Below are positions 1-8,357 of a stretch of DNA of 64,000 nt, piece after piece. How positions within the stretch are numbered: position 1 is the stretch's first letter; every line of letters begins with the position of its first letter. The notes below the pieces were generated by a model that worked only from the letters and a program-made list of their open reading frames with translations, searched no databases and was not told the DNA's origin. Source of the DNA: Methylocaldum sp002005105 (lineage in GTDB: Bacteria > Pseudomonadota > Gammaproteobacteria > Methylococcales > Methylococcaceae); contig NZ_CP194902.1 of the NCBI RefSeq assembly GCF_051027545.1, positions 1,302,001 through 1,366,000 of the forward strand, written 5' to 3'. Position numbers and translations under genes: made by a program.

Positions 1-1199
1 GACAGCTTTTTTATGCAAATCGGCTGCTGGTTTGGCTGCGCAGCGGCAGATCCGGCCAGCCGCCTCAGGGCAACGGCGTCTGGGAAGAAATCTATTACCT
101 CATCTATCGCTTGAGGCGACGCAACAAGCGTCGCAAAAAGCAGCTCATCCGGATGCTCGAGCGTTTCCGCACGGCGACGGCGGCATTACCGGATGCAACC
201 GTGGTGCTGGGGCCTCGGGATGAAATCGATTGGTTCAACGAAGCGGCCGAGCGCCTGCTGGGGCTGCGCCGTGGCGATATCGGCCAGCAGATCGGCAATC
301 TGCTGCGCCATCCGAAGCTCAGCCAATACCTCCAGACTGCCGATTATCGTGCTACGGTCAGCATTCCATCGCCCCTCACCGAAAACATGCAGCTTGAAAT
401 TCGCATCGTGCCTTATGGAGAAGATTTGCGCCTTCTGGTCGCGCAGGATGTGACTCAACTGCGATTTATGGAGCGCGTGCGCAGCGATTTCGTGGCGAAC
501 GTGTCCCACGAACTGCGCACGCCGCTGACGGTCTTGAAAGGTTATCTTGAAACCTTGGGCCAGGTGGATGGATCTCTGCCGGAATCGCATCTGAAAGTGT
601 TTCAGCGCATGGAGGAACAGACGGCCCGGATGGAAAGCTTGGTCGACGGCCTTCTTGCACTGACGCGATTGGAGTCGGCGGCGCATCAGACGGTGCAAAA
701 GCGGATAAACGTTCCGGCGATGCTGCAAGACATTTGCGACGAGGTCAAGCTCTTGGCCGACGAACACCCCGCCATCGAGCTGGTCCTCGAAACCGACGCC
801 CATTTGCTGGGCGCCGAGCAGGAATTGCGCAGCGCGTTTTCAAACCTGATCGTCAATGCGGTGAAATATACGCCAGCCACGGGCCGGGTTACCGTGCGTT
901 GGCGCTGCGAGGGCAAGGGAGCTAGGCTGGACGTCGAGGACACCGGGCCGGGCATCGCGCAACACCATCTGCCGCGGCTTACCGAACGGTTTTACCGGGT
1001 TGCCGTTGACGGATGTAAGAATAAAGGCGGGTCCGGGCTTGGATTGGCTATCGTCAAGCATGCGCTGTCCCGGCACGGCGGAGAGCTCAAAATTGCGAGC
1101 ACGCTCGGGCGGGGCAGTTGCTTCAGCTGTAGTTTCCCCGAAGATCGAATCGTGCGGGTCGACTCCCGCACCGATGCCAAGCTCGCGCAAAGAATGTGA
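1..1199 (+). CDS. phoR: Phosphate regulon sensor histidine kinase PhoR (5' truncated by window edge)
   Basis: Sensor kinase of the PhoB/PhoR phosphate-starvation system; autophosphorylates on His and passes the phosphate to PhoB. The frame is open from base 3, so the gene starts before the window; the upstream part (about bases 3-120) has the basic linker typical of PhoR between its membrane segment and PAS domain. A PAS domain follows (about 170-450), then the HisKA box FVANVSHELRTPL with the phospho-accepting His codon at 507-509, and an HATPase domain with N box (SNLIVNAVKYT), DTGPGIA and GGSGLGLAI. Its stop overlaps the next gene's GTG start (GTGA), suggesting translational coupling. The symbol rests on domain order and the adjacent PstS-like gene; phoB would be expected just upstream. 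Confidence 0.9.
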   Translation, partial: QLFYANRLLVWLRSGRSGQPPQGNGVWEEIYYLIYRLRRRNKRRKKQLIRMLERFRTATAALPDATVVLGPRDEIDWFNEAAERLLGLRRGDIGQQIGNLLRHPKLSQYLQTADYRATVSIPSPLTENMQLEIRIVPYGEDLRLLVAQDVTQLRFMERVRSDFVANVSHELRTPLTVLKGYLETLGQVDGSLPESHLKVFQRMEEQTARMESLVDGLLALTRLESAAHQTVQKRINVPAMLQDICDEVKLLADEHPAIELVLETDAHLLGAEQELRSAFSNLIVNAVKYTPATGRVTVRWRCEGKGARLDVEDTGPGIAQHHLPRLTERFYRVAVDGCKNKGGSGLGLAIVKHALSRHGGELKIASTLGRGSCFSCSFPEDRIVRVDSRTDAKLAQRM

Positions 1200-2242
1200 T
1201 ATCCAGAGCGGATAGACGAGTTGCCGGTTCCGTCCGTCTCGGCTCGCGTGGGCAGCCGAGCCGTCGGTTTTCGGGTTTGATACGGCAGGGAATTCACCTC
1301 TTTCTCGCTGCGGTGCTTTTGGCTGGAGGCGCCGGTGCCGTCTACGGATCATCCGAAGGGGCGGAGACCATCAGCGGGGATGCCGGCAGCGACGAGCTCG
1401 GGGCGAGTGACCTCGGCAGGCTGATCCGGGATTGGACCAGCGCGTTTCAGCGAGATCATGCCGGGGCTACGCTTCGCTTGCGCCCGGCCCGCTCGCTCGC
1501 TTCACCGGGCGCATTCGACGAGGCGCGCGGCGATGCGATTTACGTCGGCTATCGGCTGAACCGCGAGGCAATCGATGGTTTTTCGCGAAAACTCGGTTAC
1601 AAGCCAACCCCGATTCGAGTCGCTCTCGATGCGGTAACGATTTTCGTACACCGGGATAATCCGATCCGAGGCATGACGCTGGCCCAGGCCGGCTCAGTTT
1701 TCTCGCGTTCGCCGATGTGTCGAGGTGCTCAGTACCTGGCGACCTGGGGAGCGTTGGGCTTGATCGGGGAATGGCGAACCCGGCCGTTACAGGTATTTGC
1801 GATCGGATCCGCCGACGATGTGTACGATTATTTTAGCGAGCAAGTCCTGTGCGGAGGCGCACTGGGTGAATTCGTTCAGGTGCGGCCCGATTCCGGATCG
1901 GTCGCCGGTGCCGTGAGTGAATCCTTGAATGCCATCGGTTACGGCCGAGGCGACTCGACAACTGTATCCGTGAAGCCAGTACCGCTGGCGGTAGACGCGA
2001 ATATGCCTTTTGTTGCGCCGAGCGAGCGCAATGCCGTTAGCGGTGCTTACCCGCTGACGCGGTTTCTCCATATATATGTCAATAAGAGCCCGAATAGACC
2101 GCTAGCGGGTGTGCAAGCGGACTTCGTCCGATTTGTGCTGTCGGCGGAAGGTCAGCAAATTGCCAGCCGCTACGGATACATCCCGGTTACCCCGGATGTT
2201 GCAAAAAAGGAACAGAAATTGATTGGCACAGGGCAACCCTGA
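1196..2242 (+). CDS. PstS-like periplasmic substrate-binding protein
   Basis: Probably a periplasmic anion (phosphate) binding protein of the PstS/PBP-like class. Evidence: position directly after phoR, an N-terminal hydrophobic signal segment (HLFLAAVLLAGGAGAVYG) and PBP-fold features such as DAVTIFVHRDNP, a GYGRG stretch near residue 240 and the C-terminal VRFVLSAEGQQIASRYGYIP seen in PstS-like proteins. GTG at 1196 overlaps the phoR stop; an in-frame TTG at 1277 would put the signal peptide right at the N-terminus and is a possible alternative, though neither has a strong Shine-Dalgarno. The sequence is divergent and phosphate specificity is not proven. No permease or ATPase genes accompany it here. 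Confidence 0.72.
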   Translation: MISRADRRVAGSVRLGSRGQPSRRFSGLIRQGIHLFLAAVLLAGGAGAVYGSSEGAETISGDAGSDELGASDLGRLIRDWTSAFQRDHAGATLRLRPARSLASPGAFDEARGDAIYVGYRLNREAIDGFSRKLGYKPTPIRVALDAVTIFVHRDNPIRGMTLAQAGSVFSRSPMCRGAQYLATWGALGLIGEWRTRPLQVFAIGSADDVYDYFSEQVLCGGALGEFVQVRPDSGSVAGAVSESLNAIGYGRGDSTTVSVKPVPLAVDANMPFVAPSERNAVSGAYPLTRFLHIYVNKSPNRPLAGVQADFVRFVLSAEGQQIASRYGYIPVTPDVAKKEQKLIGTGQP

Positions 2243-2285
2243 GGTTGGGCCGAACTATTGAATTGAGCATTTTCCTTCAATTCAG

Positions 2286-2314
2286 TTGCGCCGCGGCTGA
2301 TCCGCGACTAAGAT
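2286..2314 (+). promoter_or_regulatory. Putative sigma-70 promoter of the OmpA-family gene
   Basis: TTGCGC at 2286-2291 and TAAGAT at 2309-2314 are separated by 17 bases, 57 bases before the likely start codon. No convincing Pho box was seen. Confidence 0.4.
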
Positions 2315-2370
2315 TGTGCCTGTTGTAAGTTTTCAAATCTTGTTGGTATTCCAACTACAGGGAGATGGAT

Positions 2371-3402
2371 ATGTTGAAAAAAATTCTAATTGCTTTGGGC
2401 ATAGCAAGCGTCGCGGCGACAGCAGTGCAGGCCGAGGAGCATTTTATGGATGATCGGTGGTATGTCGCCCCGTTCGGCACATACTTCAATCCGGGCGGCG
2501 ACCGTAATGCGAAAGACGATTGGGGCGCTGGCTTGGGAATCGGTAAGATCATCAACGAATATTTCAATGCCGAGGTCAGAGGTTTTTGGCAACACCTGAA
2601 TGGCAAGGGCTATAACGGCGATCTTACCGGCGGCACCGTGGACCTGCAGTATTACTTCATGCGCGATGTGTTCTCGCCGTATGCGGTTATCGGCGCCGGT
2701 GGCATGAATACCAGCGCAGCCGGCAGAAGCGGCGCATCGTTCATCGGCGAGGCTGGCGTCGGTGCGACTTATGAGTTGCACGACAACTTCCTGCTCCGCG
2801 GCGATGTCCGTTATCGCTACGTCTACGAAGGAAATGGCGGCGTATACCGGAACGAAGACGATTTCCACGACATGGTCGTCAATCTCGGCTTTGTTGTTCC
2901 CTTCGGCGAGAAACCGAGAGCCGTGGCAGAAGCAGAACCTACTCCCGCGCCCGCAGACGATTGTGCTGCCCGCGACTCTGACCGTGACGGCGTGAACGAT
3001 TGCGACGACAAGTGCCCCGGCACCATGGCTGACTCGAAAGTCGACGACCAAGGCTGTCCGATCAGAATCGAGCTTAAGGGCGTCAACTTCAAATATAACT
3101 CGGACGAGCTCACCGAGAACGCGAAAAGCATTCTGGACGGTGTTGTTGAGCAGCTCGTTGCTTCAAACGAAATGCGCGATATCGAAGTCCAGGGACACGC
3201 CAGCAGCGAAGGAAGCTCTCAGTACAATCTGAAGCTTTCGCAGCGCCGTGCTCAATCGGTGGCAGATTACCTGAAGTCCGCAGGCTTGAAGAACCGACTG
3301 TATGCGAAAGGTTACGGCGAGGACTATCCGATCGCCGACAACAGCACGGAAGCCGGTCGCGAGCAGAACCGCCGCGTTCAGCTGGTCTTTATGGGTGAAT
3401 AA
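2371..3402 (+). CDS. OmpA-family outer membrane protein with Ca-binding TSP3-type linker
   Basis: Outer-membrane beta-barrel protein tethered to peptidoglycan. Signal peptide MLKKILIALGIASVAATAVQA, then an eight-strand OmpA-like barrel (about residues 20-175), a Pro/Ala linker (EPTPAPA), an acidic thrombospondin-3-type repeat (DSDRDGVNDCDDKCPGT) and a C-terminal OmpA/MotB peptidoglycan-binding domain (about 225-343) with GHASSEGS and YNLKLSQRRAQSVADYL. An in-frame ATG lies at 2365, but AGGGAG at 2359-2364 abuts it and is well spaced for the ATG at 2371, so 2371 is preferred. It stands alone between two PstS-like genes and ends at a strong terminator. Similar proteins are called OmpF/OprF-like; exact role unknown. 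Confidence 0.9.
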   Translation: MLKKILIALGIASVAATAVQAEEHFMDDRWYVAPFGTYFNPGGDRNAKDDWGAGLGIGKIINEYFNAEVRGFWQHLNGKGYNGDLTGGTVDLQYYFMRDVFSPYAVIGAGGMNTSAAGRSGASFIGEAGVGATYELHDNFLLRGDVRYRYVYEGNGGVYRNEDDFHDMVVNLGFVVPFGEKPRAVAEAEPTPAPADDCAARDSDRDGVNDCDDKCPGTMADSKVDDQGCPIRIELKGVNFKYNSDELTENAKSILDGVVEQLVASNEMRDIEVQGHASSEGSSQYNLKLSQRRAQSVADYLKSAGLKNRLYAKGYGEDYPIADNSTEAGREQNRRVQLVFMGE

Positions 3403-3459
3403 ATACACCGCAATATCAAGCGGCATGGTTGCCTAATAGCAACCGCCGTCAATCAAAAA

Positions 3460-3483
3460 CCCGCTCCCCGGAGCGGGTTTTTT
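3460..3483 (+). terminator. Rho-independent terminator after the OmpA-family gene
   Basis: Perfect 8-bp GC-rich stem (CCCGCTCC / GGAGCGGG) with a 2-base loop at 3460-3477, followed by six T residues. Confidence 0.92.
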
Positions 3484-3565
3484 CTGCTCGTTTTAATACT
3501 AAAATGTCGTGGAACTAGGCTATTGTGCTGGTTCGTTCCTCGTGCAACCCGTCCGCAGGTAAATT

Positions 3566-4672
3566 GTGAATAAGCGTGTTAATTTTTTCGCTGCATTGTT
3601 TGCAGCGCCTCTGATGATGCAGGCTGCATCCGCTGCCGAAATGCGCGGCTTTGTGCATATTAACGGCTCGAATGTTGTTAGGCCGTTTGCCGATGCAGTG
3701 GCCGACCGAATCAGCAAGTCCGGCAAGATCAAACGGCCATGGGTCGAGTCGAACAGTACCGGCGGTGGAATTCAGTTGTTTTGCGAGCCCGAAACCGGCG
3801 AATCTCCCGATATCGTCAATGCTTCGAGGCCGATGAAAAAATCGGAATTCGAAGCCTGTCAGGCATCCGGCATAAAGAACATCGTCGAGGTAAAGATCGG
3901 ATATAGCGGCCTAGTGCTCGCGCACTCCAAGAAGGTGCCGGCGCTGGATATCACCCGGAAAGAGTTGTTTTTGGCTTTAGGAAAAAAGGTGCCTGATCCT
4001 AAATGCAAGAATTGCGACACGCTGGTCCCGAATCCCTATAAGACCTGGAAAGACATCAATCCGTCGCTGCCCGATACGAAGATCGAAGTCGTCGCTCCGC
4101 CGATCGGTTCCGGCATACGTGAATTGTTCGAAGAGGCCGTCTCGAAGGCTGGGTGCGAGAGTTTTCCCTTCATTGCCGCTTGGAAGGAAACGCAGAAGGC
4201 CAAGTATAAGGAAGTCTGCTTCACCGCCCGCAGCGATGGCGCCTATATCGAAGAAAGCGGAAATGCGATAGCGGCCATGTTGGCCAAGAACCCCGGGCTG
4301 TTGGGGTTTGTGTCGTACAAACAATATGCGGGCAATACCGATCGGCTGAATGCCGCTCGTATCGACGGAGCCGTCCCGAGTGTCGAGAGCATTGCGGCAA
4401 ACCGTTACCCCATCGCCAGACCCTTGTTCCTCTATTTCAAGGCGGATCATGTCGGCAAAGTGAAGGGGCTGCAACAATATCTCGCCGAGTTTACGAATGA
4501 CAAAGCGTGGGGCGAGAAAGGCTATCTTGCTCAGCTGGGATTGGTCCCGATGTCCGCGGAAGAACGTAAACTCTACGCAGCAGATGTGAAGAAGCGAAAG
4601 CCGATGTCGGCACCGATCGACACGGTCGCCGCAAGCCGAAGCTTGCCGGATGCGCAGCGCGTGGCTCGCTAA
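3566..4672 (+). CDS. PstS-like phosphate ABC transporter substrate-binding protein
   Basis: Periplasmic binding protein of the PstS superfamily. A signal peptide (about residues 1-24, ending AASA) is followed by the family's ligand-site signatures: HINGSNVVRPF near residue 31, ESNSTGGGIQLFC near 61, DIVNASRPMKKSEF near 82, GSGIRELFEEAV near 180 and the late LLGFVSYKQYAG. These match phosphate-binding proteins that bind without needing an adjacent Pst permease operon. Start is GTG at 3566; ATG codons nearby would cut into the signal peptide. It differs clearly in sequence from the PstS-like protein at 1196-2242, so this is not a recent duplication. No pstCAB genes are in the window. Confidence 0.85.
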   Translation: MNKRVNFFAALFAAPLMMQAASAAEMRGFVHINGSNVVRPFADAVADRISKSGKIKRPWVESNSTGGGIQLFCEPETGESPDIVNASRPMKKSEFEACQASGIKNIVEVKIGYSGLVLAHSKKVPALDITRKELFLALGKKVPDPKCKNCDTLVPNPYKTWKDINPSLPDTKIEVVAPPIGSGIRELFEEAVSKAGCESFPFIAAWKETQKAKYKEVCFTARSDGAYIEESGNAIAAMLAKNPGLLGFVSYKQYAGNTDRLNAARIDGAVPSVESIAANRYPIARPLFLYFKADHVGKVKGLQQYLAEFTNDKAWGEKGYLAQLGLVPMSAEERKLYAADVKKRKPMSAPIDTVAASRSLPDAQRVAR

Positions 4673-5099
4673 GGTCGTGCTGTTCGCCTTGACGGCGTTA
4701 GCACTGGGTCGAGGAGGTTCCATGGCTTCGTCGAGAATTTCAGATTGTCCGGATAGTCCCAATTGTGTGTCCAGTCTCTCTCGGGATCAGGATCATTACG
4801 CGAGTCCCTTTCGCGTGGACATAGCGCCTGACGAAGTTTGGGCGGCCCTGAAGCGCGTATTGGGGGCGGAACCCCGCACCCGGGTTGTCGAGGAGGACAA
4901 CGAGCGATGGTATCTCCGCGCCGAGGCCACGAGCCGTCTTTTCCGATTCGTGGACGACGTGGAATTCCAGCTTATTCCGGAGGAGCACCTCATGCACGTT
5001 CGCTCCGCGTCGCGGGTCGGCTATTGGGATTTGGGCGTCAACCGCCGGCGGGTCGAGCGCTTGCGCGAAGCGCTGAAGCGTGAGGGCTTGTGGCGATAA
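4650..5099 (+). CDS. DUF1499 family protein
   Basis: Conserved DUF1499 protein of unknown function: the family's CPDSPNCVSS motif, FRVDIAPDEVW, VEFQLIPEEHLMHVRSASR and the closing GVNRRRVERLREAL are all present. The longer reading from ATG 4650 overlaps the preceding gene by 23 bases and begins with a hydrophobic signal-like stretch (WLAKVVLFALTALAL). A second in-frame ATG at 4722 has a strong GAGGAGG at 4711-4717 and would give a 125-residue soluble protein. Family members are often exported, so the longer start is kept, but the start is unsettled. Confidence 0.8.
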   Translation: MRSAWLAKVVLFALTALALGRGGSMASSRISDCPDSPNCVSSLSRDQDHYASPFRVDIAPDEVWAALKRVLGAEPRTRVVEEDNERWYLRAEATSRLFRFVDDVEFQLIPEEHLMHVRSASRVGYWDLGVNRRRVERLREALKREGLWR

Positions 5100-5121
5100 C
5101 CGCGACGCGGTGGAAGTGACG

Positions 5122-5952
5122 ATGTATCCGTTGGATTTAAGCGAAATCGACCGTTTCTTGGAAGAGGATGTCGGTTCAGGCGACTTGACCGCTTCGATTG
5201 TTCCGAAGCACGCAACGGCGAGAGCGCGCGTGATCACCCGCGAGTCCATGGTGCTGTGCGGGCAGGCCTGGTTCGCCGCCGTTTTCGCCCGGCTCGGCGG
5301 TTCGGTTCAAATCGATTGGCTGGTGACGGAGGGCGAACAAGTCGAGGCGGGCGCCGAGCTGTGCGCGATGCGCGGCCCCGCCCGAGCGCTCCTGACCGGC
5401 GAACGCTCGGCGCTCAATCTTCTACAGACTCTGTCGGGCACCGCGACCTTGGCGCGTGCTTATGCCAAAGCCGTGGACGGCACCAAGGCGAAGGTCCTCG
5501 ACACTCGCAAGACCATTCCCGGCCTCAGGAAGGCACAGAAATACGCCGTCCGCTGCGGCGGCTGTGATAACCATCGGATGGGACTCTACGACGGCATTTT
5601 GATCAAGGAAAACCATATCCTGGCTTGCGGGTCCATCGAAAAAGCCGTGCACGCCGCGAAAGCCCTGGGCGCTAACGTGCCGATCGAAGTCGAAGTGGAA
5701 AATCTCGATGAATTGAAGCAAGCCTTGGCGGTCGGCGCCGAGCGGATTCTTCTGGATAATTTCACGATTGCGATGATGCGGGAAGCGGTTACCACAACCG
5801 CAAGTCGTGCCAAGCTCGAGGTATCCGGCAACGTGACCCTGGATACCATCCGGCAGATCGCCGAGACCGGGGTGGATTACATTTCGGTCGGTGCCCTGAC
5901 CAAGAACGTTCGAGCAACCGATTTGTCGATGCGGATCTCGATTACCGCCTGA
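5122..5952 (+). CDS. nadC: Nicotinate-nucleotide pyrophosphorylase (quinolinate phosphoribosyltransferase)
   Basis: Converts quinolinate plus PRPP to nicotinate mononucleotide in de novo NAD synthesis (cytoplasm). Hallmarks: EEDVGSGDLT near the N-terminus, LLTGERSALNLLQTLSGTAT, the basic quinolinate/PRPP site TRKTIPGLRKAQKYAVRCGG followed by NHRMGLYDGILIKENH, then EVEVENLDE and the closing barrel strands ILLDNFTI and DYISVGALTKN. The frame opens at 5080, but ATG 5122 with GGAAG just upstream gives the normal N-terminus (MYPLDLSEIDRFL) and 276 residues, close to family length. 5080 would overlap the preceding gene. Confidence 0.96.
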   Translation: MYPLDLSEIDRFLEEDVGSGDLTASIVPKHATARARVITRESMVLCGQAWFAAVFARLGGSVQIDWLVTEGEQVEAGAELCAMRGPARALLTGERSALNLLQTLSGTATLARAYAKAVDGTKAKVLDTRKTIPGLRKAQKYAVRCGGCDNHRMGLYDGILIKENHILACGSIEKAVHAAKALGANVPIEVEVENLDELKQALAVGAERILLDNFTIAMMREAVTTTASRAKLEVSGNVTLDTIRQIAETGVDYISVGALTKNVRATDLSMRISITA

Positions 5953-5962
5953 GCTCTGCGAG

Positions 5963-7351
5963 TCAGTCGGCCAAAGGCAAGGTTTTGTCGGGATTCAAAA
6001 TGCCGTTCGGATCAAACTGACGTTTGACGGCGCGCATCAATTCCAGGGCGCCGGTGTCGATTTCCCGGTCAACGTAATCCCTCTTTTCGAGACCGACGCC
6101 GTGCTCGCCGGACAAGGTACCGCGCAGCCGCAGCACCAGCGAAAAGATCTCCCCCAGGCATTCGTGGGCCTTTTCGGTTTCGCCGGGTTTGGCGGGATCG
6201 AACAGCAGGTTGACGTGAATGTTCCCGTTTCCCGCATGGCCGAAGTTGACGATCGCCAAGTCATACCGCTGCGACAGCTCGTTTAGTCCGGCGATCAGCA
6301 AAGGCAACTCGGTGACGGGCACTACCACGTCTTCGTTGATTTTCTTCGGCGCGACCTTCCGCAGCGCCGGCGACAGTGCCTTGCGCGTTTGCCATAAGGC
6401 TTCGACTTCATCGGCGGTCGCCGCAACGCGAAACTCCAGAAGCCCCTCGTTTTGAGCAGCGCGCCGCACGCTCTCGATCTGTACCGCCATTCCCTCGGCA
6501 AATCCGTCCACTTCGACCATTAGTAAAGCACCGGCGCGCTCCGGCAAGTCGGCGCGAGAGTAACGGCGAATCAGTTCGATTGCGTTTCCATCGATGAATT
6601 CGAGGGCGCAAGGAACCGCAGGTTGAGCCATGATTCGGGTGATGGCTTCCGTAGCATGGTCCAAATCGGCATAGATCGCCCGCATGGTGCGTTTGGCTTC
6701 GGGCAACGGCGTCAGCTTGAGCGTCGCCTCGGTAATCAGCGCAAGCGTTCCCTCCGAGCCCAATAGCAGCCGGGTCAGATCGTACCCGACGACGCCCTTG
6801 GTGGTGAAGACGCCCGTACGGATCTCCGTCCCCAAACCGGTCACAGCTCGCAAGGCGAGGGTGTTTTCGCGGGGAGTGCCGTATTTCACCGCGCGTGGGC
6901 CGGCGGAATTGTAGGCGAGATTCCCGCCTACACTGCAAAAGGCGGCGCTGGTCGGGTCGGGCGGCCAGAAGAAGCCGTGCGGTTTGAGAAAGTCCTGTAG
7001 CGCCTGATTGGTCAGGCCCGGTTCGACGACGATGTAGCGGTTGCCCGGCGAGAATTCCACAATCTGGTTCATCCGCTCGAACGAAGCCACAACTCCACCC
7101 CGTAACGGCACTGTCGCGCCGGTCGTGCCGGTGCCGCGGCCGCGCGCGGTCAAAGGCACCCGATGTTCGTTGCACAAGCGGGCCAGTTCGACAGTCTGGG
7201 TGTGGCTGGTCGGGAAAACGACCGCTTCCGGCAAGGCTTGACGGCGGCTGTTGTCGTAGCCGTAAGCCCAGCAATCGGCGGGGTCCGTGTAAAGCGAGCC
7301 GGGTGGGAAAATTTGCGCCAACTGGTTCAAAAAGGCGCTGGGTAAAGCCAA
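5963..7351 (-). CDS. FAD-linked oxidase, GlcD / D-lactate dehydrogenase type
   Basis: Flavoprotein oxidising a 2-hydroxy acid (glycolate or D-lactate class), 462 residues. The N-terminal FAD-binding PCMH domain shows ARGRGTGTTGATVPLRGGVV (about 70-90), CSVGGNLAYNSAGPRAVKYG and GSEGTLALITEATLKL; the C-terminal oxidase domain shows NFGHAGNGNIHVNLLF and SGEHGVGLEKRDYV. The start is TTG at 7351 (MALPSAFLNQL) with GGGGA about nine bases upstream; no ATG fits. Without glcE/glcF neighbours the substrate cannot be fixed; a stand-alone D-lactate dehydrogenase is more likely than a glycolate oxidase subunit. It ends 10 bases from the convergent nadC. Confidence 0.88.
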   Translation of the reverse strand: MALPSAFLNQLAQIFPPGSLYTDPADCWAYGYDNSRRQALPEAVVFPTSHTQTVELARLCNEHRVPLTARGRGTGTTGATVPLRGGVVASFERMNQIVEFSPGNRYIVVEPGLTNQALQDFLKPHGFFWPPDPTSAAFCSVGGNLAYNSAGPRAVKYGTPRENTLALRAVTGLGTEIRTGVFTTKGVVGYDLTRLLLGSEGTLALITEATLKLTPLPEAKRTMRAIYADLDHATEAITRIMAQPAVPCALEFIDGNAIELIRRYSRADLPERAGALLMVEVDGFAEGMAVQIESVRRAAQNEGLLEFRVAATADEVEALWQTRKALSPALRKVAPKKINEDVVVPVTELPLLIAGLNELSQRYDLAIVNFGHAGNGNIHVNLLFDPAKPGETEKAHECLGEIFSLVLRLRGTLSGEHGVGLEKRDYVDREIDTGALELMRAVKRQFDPNGILNPDKTLPLAD

Positions 7352-7355
7352 GGAA

Positions 7356-7943
7356 TCAGTCCCCGAACAATTGGTGGTCTATCAAATCGCACAGGCAGTG
7401 CGTGATCAGCAGGTGGACTTCCTGTATTCGGGCCGTGGTCTCCGAGGGTACGCGGATCTCGATATCGGTTTCCAGCAGCAAGGGCGACAGCGCTCCGCCG
7501 TCCCGGCCGCTCAGGGCCAGCACCGACATGTCCCGATCATGGGCGGCAGTAACCGCGCTCAAAATACTGGAGGAATTGCCGCTGGTGGTGTAGACGACGA
7601 GAAGATCGTTGCTGTGGCCCAAGGCTCTGATTTGCTTGGCGAAAACGTCGTCGAACCGATAATCGTTGGCAATCGAGGTCAAGGTCGATGTGTCGCAAGT
7701 GAGCGCGATAGCGGGCAGGCCGGGGCGCTCCCGCTCGAAGCGATTCAGCATCTCGGAAGAAAAATGCTGCGCTTGCGCTGCCGATCCGCCGTTGCCGCAA
7801 CAAAGAATTTTGCCGTCGCTGAGTAAACACTGAGCCAGCCTGACTCCGGCAATCTCGATGATCTCTCCGAGCCTGGCCAGCGATTCGCGGCTTGCTTCAA
7901 CGCTGGTCTCGAATTGACGAAAGACTCGTTCTTGTAAATTCAT
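7356..7943 (-). CDS. diaA: SIS-domain protein DiaA (DnaA initiator-associating factor)
   Basis: Single SIS (sugar isomerase) domain, 195 residues, with the family motifs CCGNGGSAAQAQHFSSEML near residue 48 and YTTSGNSSSILSAV near 117. By sequence alone it could be phosphoheptose isomerase GmhA, but its place downstream of lpoA and yraN is the standard location of diaA, whose product binds DnaA and promotes initiation at oriC. Start ATG 7943. A short gap separates it from the oxidase gene, which may be cotranscribed. Confidence 0.82.
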   Translation of the reverse strand: MNLQERVFRQFETSVEASRESLARLGEIIEIAGVRLAQCLLSDGKILCCGNGGSAAQAQHFSSEMLNRFERERPGLPAIALTCDTSTLTSIANDYRFDDVFAKQIRALGHSNDLLVVYTTSGNSSSILSAVTAAHDRDMSVLALSGRDGGALSPLLLETDIEIRVPSETTARIQEVHLLITHCLCDLIDHQLFGD

Positions 7944-7984
7944 GCCCTGCTATCAAGGTTGCGTAGCGAAAACCTTAAAATCGG

Positions 7985-8347
7985 TTAAGTCGCCTGAAAA
8001 GCATCTTTCACCCATTTTACAGCAAGCCCGCCGTTTGCGGGGGCCAGCGCCGCCACATCGAAACGAGCCGGCCGATCCATCCGCTTTTCCCGAAGAAAGT
8101 GGGCGGCGCTTGCCAACAGCTTTGCTTGCTTGCGCCGATCCACGCTCTCCAGTGCACCGCCGAACTGGATACTTCCCCTATAGCGGACCTCCACAAACAC
8201 GATGGCGCACCCGTCTTCCATAATCAGATCGATTTCACCGTATCGGCAGCGGTAATTGCGCTCTATCAGCCGCAGGCCATGGGTCTGCAAAAAAGTCAGC
8301 GCTTCTTCCTCGGCGATACGCCCTTTGGCCTGGCCAAGGGTGGTCAT
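7985..8347 (-). CDS. yraN: YraN / UPF0102 family endonuclease-like protein
   Basis: Small conserved protein of the UPF0102 family, a PD-(D/E)XK nuclease fold of uncertain cellular role. Seen: the N-terminal GRIAEEEALTFLQ helix, ERNYRCRYGEIDLIMEDG with the acidic core residues, then IVFVEVRYRG and the final DVAAL strand. The frame opens at 8377, inside the end of lpoA, but ATG 8347 gives the usual N-terminus (MTTLGQAKGRIAEEEAL) and 120 residues. It sits between lpoA and diaA, as in many gammaproteobacteria. Confidence 0.92.
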   Translation of the reverse strand: MTTLGQAKGRIAEEEALTFLQTHGLRLIERNYRCRYGEIDLIMEDGCAIVFVEVRYRGSIQFGGALESVDRRKQAKLLASAAHFLREKRMDRPARFDVAALAPANGGLAVKWVKDAFQAT

Positions 8348-8357
8348 TTCAGCGCCT

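Noticed and set aside
186..803. Minus-strand frame of about 205 codons within phoR
   Set aside because: Opposite the conserved PAS and HisKA domains of phoR; no domain or ribosome binding site of its own.
2315..2364. Possible Pho box upstream of the OmpA-family gene
   Set aside because: The stretch TGTTGTAAGTTTTCAAATC only loosely resembles the CTGTCAT direct repeat; too many mismatches to claim.
6408..7274. Minus-strand frame of about 288 codons inside the GlcD-type oxidase
   Set aside because: Same strand but another frame of a gene whose motifs are intact; Arg-rich with no family.
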